Shown here: positions 62,594 through 64,000 of the stretch, one piece after another
Numbering within the stretch: position 1 is the stretch's first letter
How the letters are laid out: every line of letters begins with the position of its first letter
The notes under the pieces: generated by a model
Told to the model about the DNA's origin: nothing
The model's database searches: none
The model's input: only the letters and a program-made list of their open reading frames with translations
Program-made: the position numbers and the translations under genes
From: Streptomyces aculeolatus
GTDB taxonomy: Bacteria > Actinomycetota > Actinomycetes > Streptomycetales > Streptomycetaceae
Length of the DNA: 64,000 nucleotides
Direction: 5' to 3'
Assembly (NCBI RefSeq): GCF_020400605.1
Contig: NZ_JAINRD010000002.1
Span: 372,001-436,000 of the forward strand

Positions 62594-63388
62594 ATGCCCC
62601 TCGACGGCCGGACCGCACTGGTCACCGGCGTGAGCCGAGAGAAGGGAATCGGGTTCGCCATCGCCCGCCGGCTGCTGGCCGACGGCGCGCGCGTGTTCGC
62701 GCACGGCTGGACGCCGCACGACGACGAGATGCCCTGGGGCGCCGACCGCGGCGGCACCGCCGCCGTGACCGCCGCGCTCGGCGGCGAGGGCGACCGCCTC
62801 GCCTACGCGCACGCCGACCTCGCGGAACCCGCCGCCCCCGGCGCGCTGCTGGCCGCGGCGGGGGAGCGGTACGGGATGGTGGACACGCTCGTCGTCAACC
62901 ACGCCCGCAGCTCCACGTACGACCTGGAGAAGCTCACGGCCGCCGAGCTGGACCTGTGCTGGGCGGTGAACGTCCGCGCCACGCTGCTGCTGGTGCAGGC
63001 GTTCGCGGAGCAGTACGACGCGGCGGCGGGGAAGGAGCGGGGCGGCGGCCGGGTCGTGCTGTTCACCTCCGGCCAGCACCTCGCGCCGATGAGCCAGGAG
63101 ATCCCGTACGCCGCCACGAAGGGGGCGCTCCAGCAGCTGACGCTGACGCTCTCCGACAGCCTCGTCGACCGCGGCATCACCGTGAACTGCGTCAACCCCG
63201 GCCCCACGGACACGGGCTGGGCGGGCGCGGAGCTGGCCGCGCAGGTCGGCCGGGCGCTGCCCCGCGGGACGTGGAACACGCCGGACGAGGCGGCGGCCGC
63301 GGTACGGCTGCTCCTGGGCGACGACGCGGCGACGATCACGGGCAACACCGTCGACGCCGAGTCGGGGTTCCGGCGCTGGGTGCACTAG
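62594..63388 (+). CDS. Short-chain dehydrogenase/reductase
   Basis: 264 residues from ATG 62594. ALVTGVSREKGIGFAIARRL is an SDR cofactor loop of the TGxxxxxGIG form with an insert typical of FabG-like and enoyl-reductase-like members. VNHARS replaces NNAG. The active site is Ser in LFTSGQHLAP and Y-x-x-x-K in PYAATKGAL, followed by VNCVNPGPTDTGW. NAD(P)-dependent reductase of unknown substrate; SDRs of this type often confer or modify antibiotic products. Starts 29 bp after the GNAT gene, so probably co-transcribed. Confidence 0.9.
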   Translation: MPLDGRTALVTGVSREKGIGFAIARRLLADGARVFAHGWTPHDDEMPWGADRGGTAAVTAALGGEGDRLAYAHADLAEPAAPGALLAAAGERYGMVDTLVVNHARSSTYDLEKLTAAELDLCWAVNVRATLLLVQAFAEQYDAAAGKERGGGRVVLFTSGQHLAPMSQEIPYAATKGALQQLTLTLSDSLVDRGITVNCVNPGPTDTGWAGAELAAQVGRALPRGTWNTPDEAAAAVRLLLGDDAATITGNTVDAESGFRRWVH

Positions 63389-63440
63389 CGCCGGGCGGTA
63401 CGCGGCCGGGGGCGGAGGACCGGGTGGTAGACAGGGGCGT

Positions 63441-63791
63441 ATGACCGACGACGTGCAGGCTCTGCAGAAGCGGCTCGCGGCGTTCGCCGCGGCCCGGGAC
63501 TGGGAGCAGTACCACACCCCGAAGAACCTGGCCGCGGCGCTGAGCGTGGAGGCCGCGGAGCTGGTGGAGATCTTCCAGTGGCTCACGCCCGAGGAGTCGG
63601 CGCGGATCATGGCGGACCCGGACGCGGCGCACCGGGTGACGGACGAGGTCGCGGACGTGCTGTCGTACCTGCTGCAGTTCTGCTCCGCGGTGGGGGTGGA
63701 CCCGCTGGCGGCGCTGACGGCGAAGATCGAGCGCAACGAGGAGCGGTTCCCGCCGCCGCAGAAGGAGAGCGGGGCGGGGGACAGGCGTTGA
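63441..63791 (+). CDS. MazG-like nucleotide pyrophosphohydrolase
   Basis: 116 residues. The all-alpha NTP-pyrophosphatase metal motif is E-x-x-E...E-x-x-D: VEAAELVEIFQW with DEVADVLSYLLQF. NLAAALSVEAAELVEIF is close to RS21-C6/dCTPase-like MazG proteins. These hydrolyse non-canonical or excess dNTPs to the monophosphate. The next gene overlaps its stop codon by four bases. Confidence 0.92.
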   Translation: MTDDVQALQKRLAAFAAARDWEQYHTPKNLAAALSVEAAELVEIFQWLTPEESARIMADPDAAHRVTDEVADVLSYLLQFCSAVGVDPLAALTAKIERNEERFPPPQKESGAGDRR

Positions 63792-64000
63792 GACCCGGCG
63801 TGCCGTTCGCCGCGGCGGTCGCGCGGGCCGCGGGCGGCGGCCCGCCGCTGGTCCTCGACGGGGGCCTGTCGAACCAGCTCGAAGCGCAGGGCTGCGACCT
63901 CCGCGACGCGCTCTGGTCGGCCCGGGTGCTCGCGGAGGAACCGGCGCAGATCGAGGCCGCGCACGCCGCGTACGTACGGGCCGGGGCCGACGTGCTGCTG
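63788..64000 (+). CDS. mmuM: Homocysteine S-methyltransferase, N-terminal part
   Basis: The gene runs off the right edge; 71 codons are visible. TTG 63788 overlaps the upstream stop (GTG 63800 is the alternative). PPLVLDGGLSNQLEAQGCDL and EAAHAAYVRAGADVLL match the opening of the zinc-dependent homocysteine S-methyltransferase barrel. The zinc cysteines lie beyond the window. Predicted reaction: methyl transfer from S-methylmethionine or AdoMet to homocysteine. Confidence 0.82.
   Translation, partial: MRPGVPFAAAVARAAGGGPPLVLDGGLSNQLEAQGCDLRDALWSARVLAEEPAQIEAAHAAYVRAGADVLL

Overview
This window is GC-rich throughout (third codon positions are almost always G or C) and carries a gene set typical of a Streptomyces-like actinomycete. 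Markers for this include an XRE/DUF5753 plus DUF397 pair of the whiJ type, a stand-alone SepF-like protein, an ECF41 (SigJ-type) sigma factor, a SigE-family sigma factor, a baeRF3 protein beside a tandem Usp protein, Tat-exported secreted hydrolases, and frequent GTG or TTG starts with four-base stop/start overlaps. No rRNA, tRNA, CRISPR array, phage or integrative element was found. The only mobile DNA is two decayed IS5-type transposase ends near 48.1 and 49.1 kb.

Layout. 0-2 kb: an amine-oxidising dehydrogenase pair (FAD subunit plus the start of a 2Fe-2S subunit) behind an XRE-cupin regulator and a palindrome. 2.3-7.6 kb: secreted amidase, lipoprotein, Ser/Thr kinase fused to nine TPR repeats, TetR regulator. 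7.8-16 kb: MMPL exporter, multicopper oxidase, secreted GH2-AbfB and GH76 enzymes. 16-20 kb: imine-reductase-like enzyme divergent from an HxlR regulator with three repeated GTAC boxes between them, then Usp, baeRF3 and RibD-C proteins. 20-24.6 kb: ECF41 sigma factor divergent from an MFS exporter and hemerythrin operon, with matching ECF41-type promoters in both directions. 24.7-28.5 kb: katG with a long structured leader, and corA.

28.5-40.7 kb is the most distinctive block. A secreted GH43-like enzyme and a ROK repressor diverge from a spacer holding two copies of a 23-bp operator-like sequence as an exact inverted repeat. Behind the ROK gene run an ABC permease, ATPase and substrate-binding lipoprotein of the SsuABC/TauABC type, a sulfatase without a signal peptide, and a large secreted GH43 protein. 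Four of these genes are joined by stop/start overlaps. After a strong terminator come a phosphodiester glycosidase and an antigen-85-like esterase. I read the block as an uptake and degradation locus for a sulfated, arabinose- or xylose-type glycan or glycoside: secreted glycosidases release a small sulfated product, the ABC system imports it, and the cytoplasmic sulfatase removes the sulfate. The substrate is inferred only.

40.9-47.6 kb: PIG-V-like mannosyltransferase, OmpR/histidine-kinase pair, whiJ-type pair, GNAT, DUF1330 and AraC genes. 47.7-49.7 kb is a scar: two IS5 transposase 3' ends flank a RibD-C gene, one of them cutting an SMI1/KNR4 gene, with an orphan TetR-type palindrome beside it. 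49.75-57.8 kb: secreted TIM-barrel protein, PH-like membrane protein, two cell-wall-type secreted proteins sharing a C-terminal domain, a DUF5937 regulator, and a beta-sandwich protein translationally coupled to PhoD. 58-64 kb: SepF-like protein, SigE sigma factor with a membrane partner, AAA ATPase, tandem GNAT, SDR, MazG-like pyrophosphohydrolase, and the start of a homocysteine S-methyltransferase gene.
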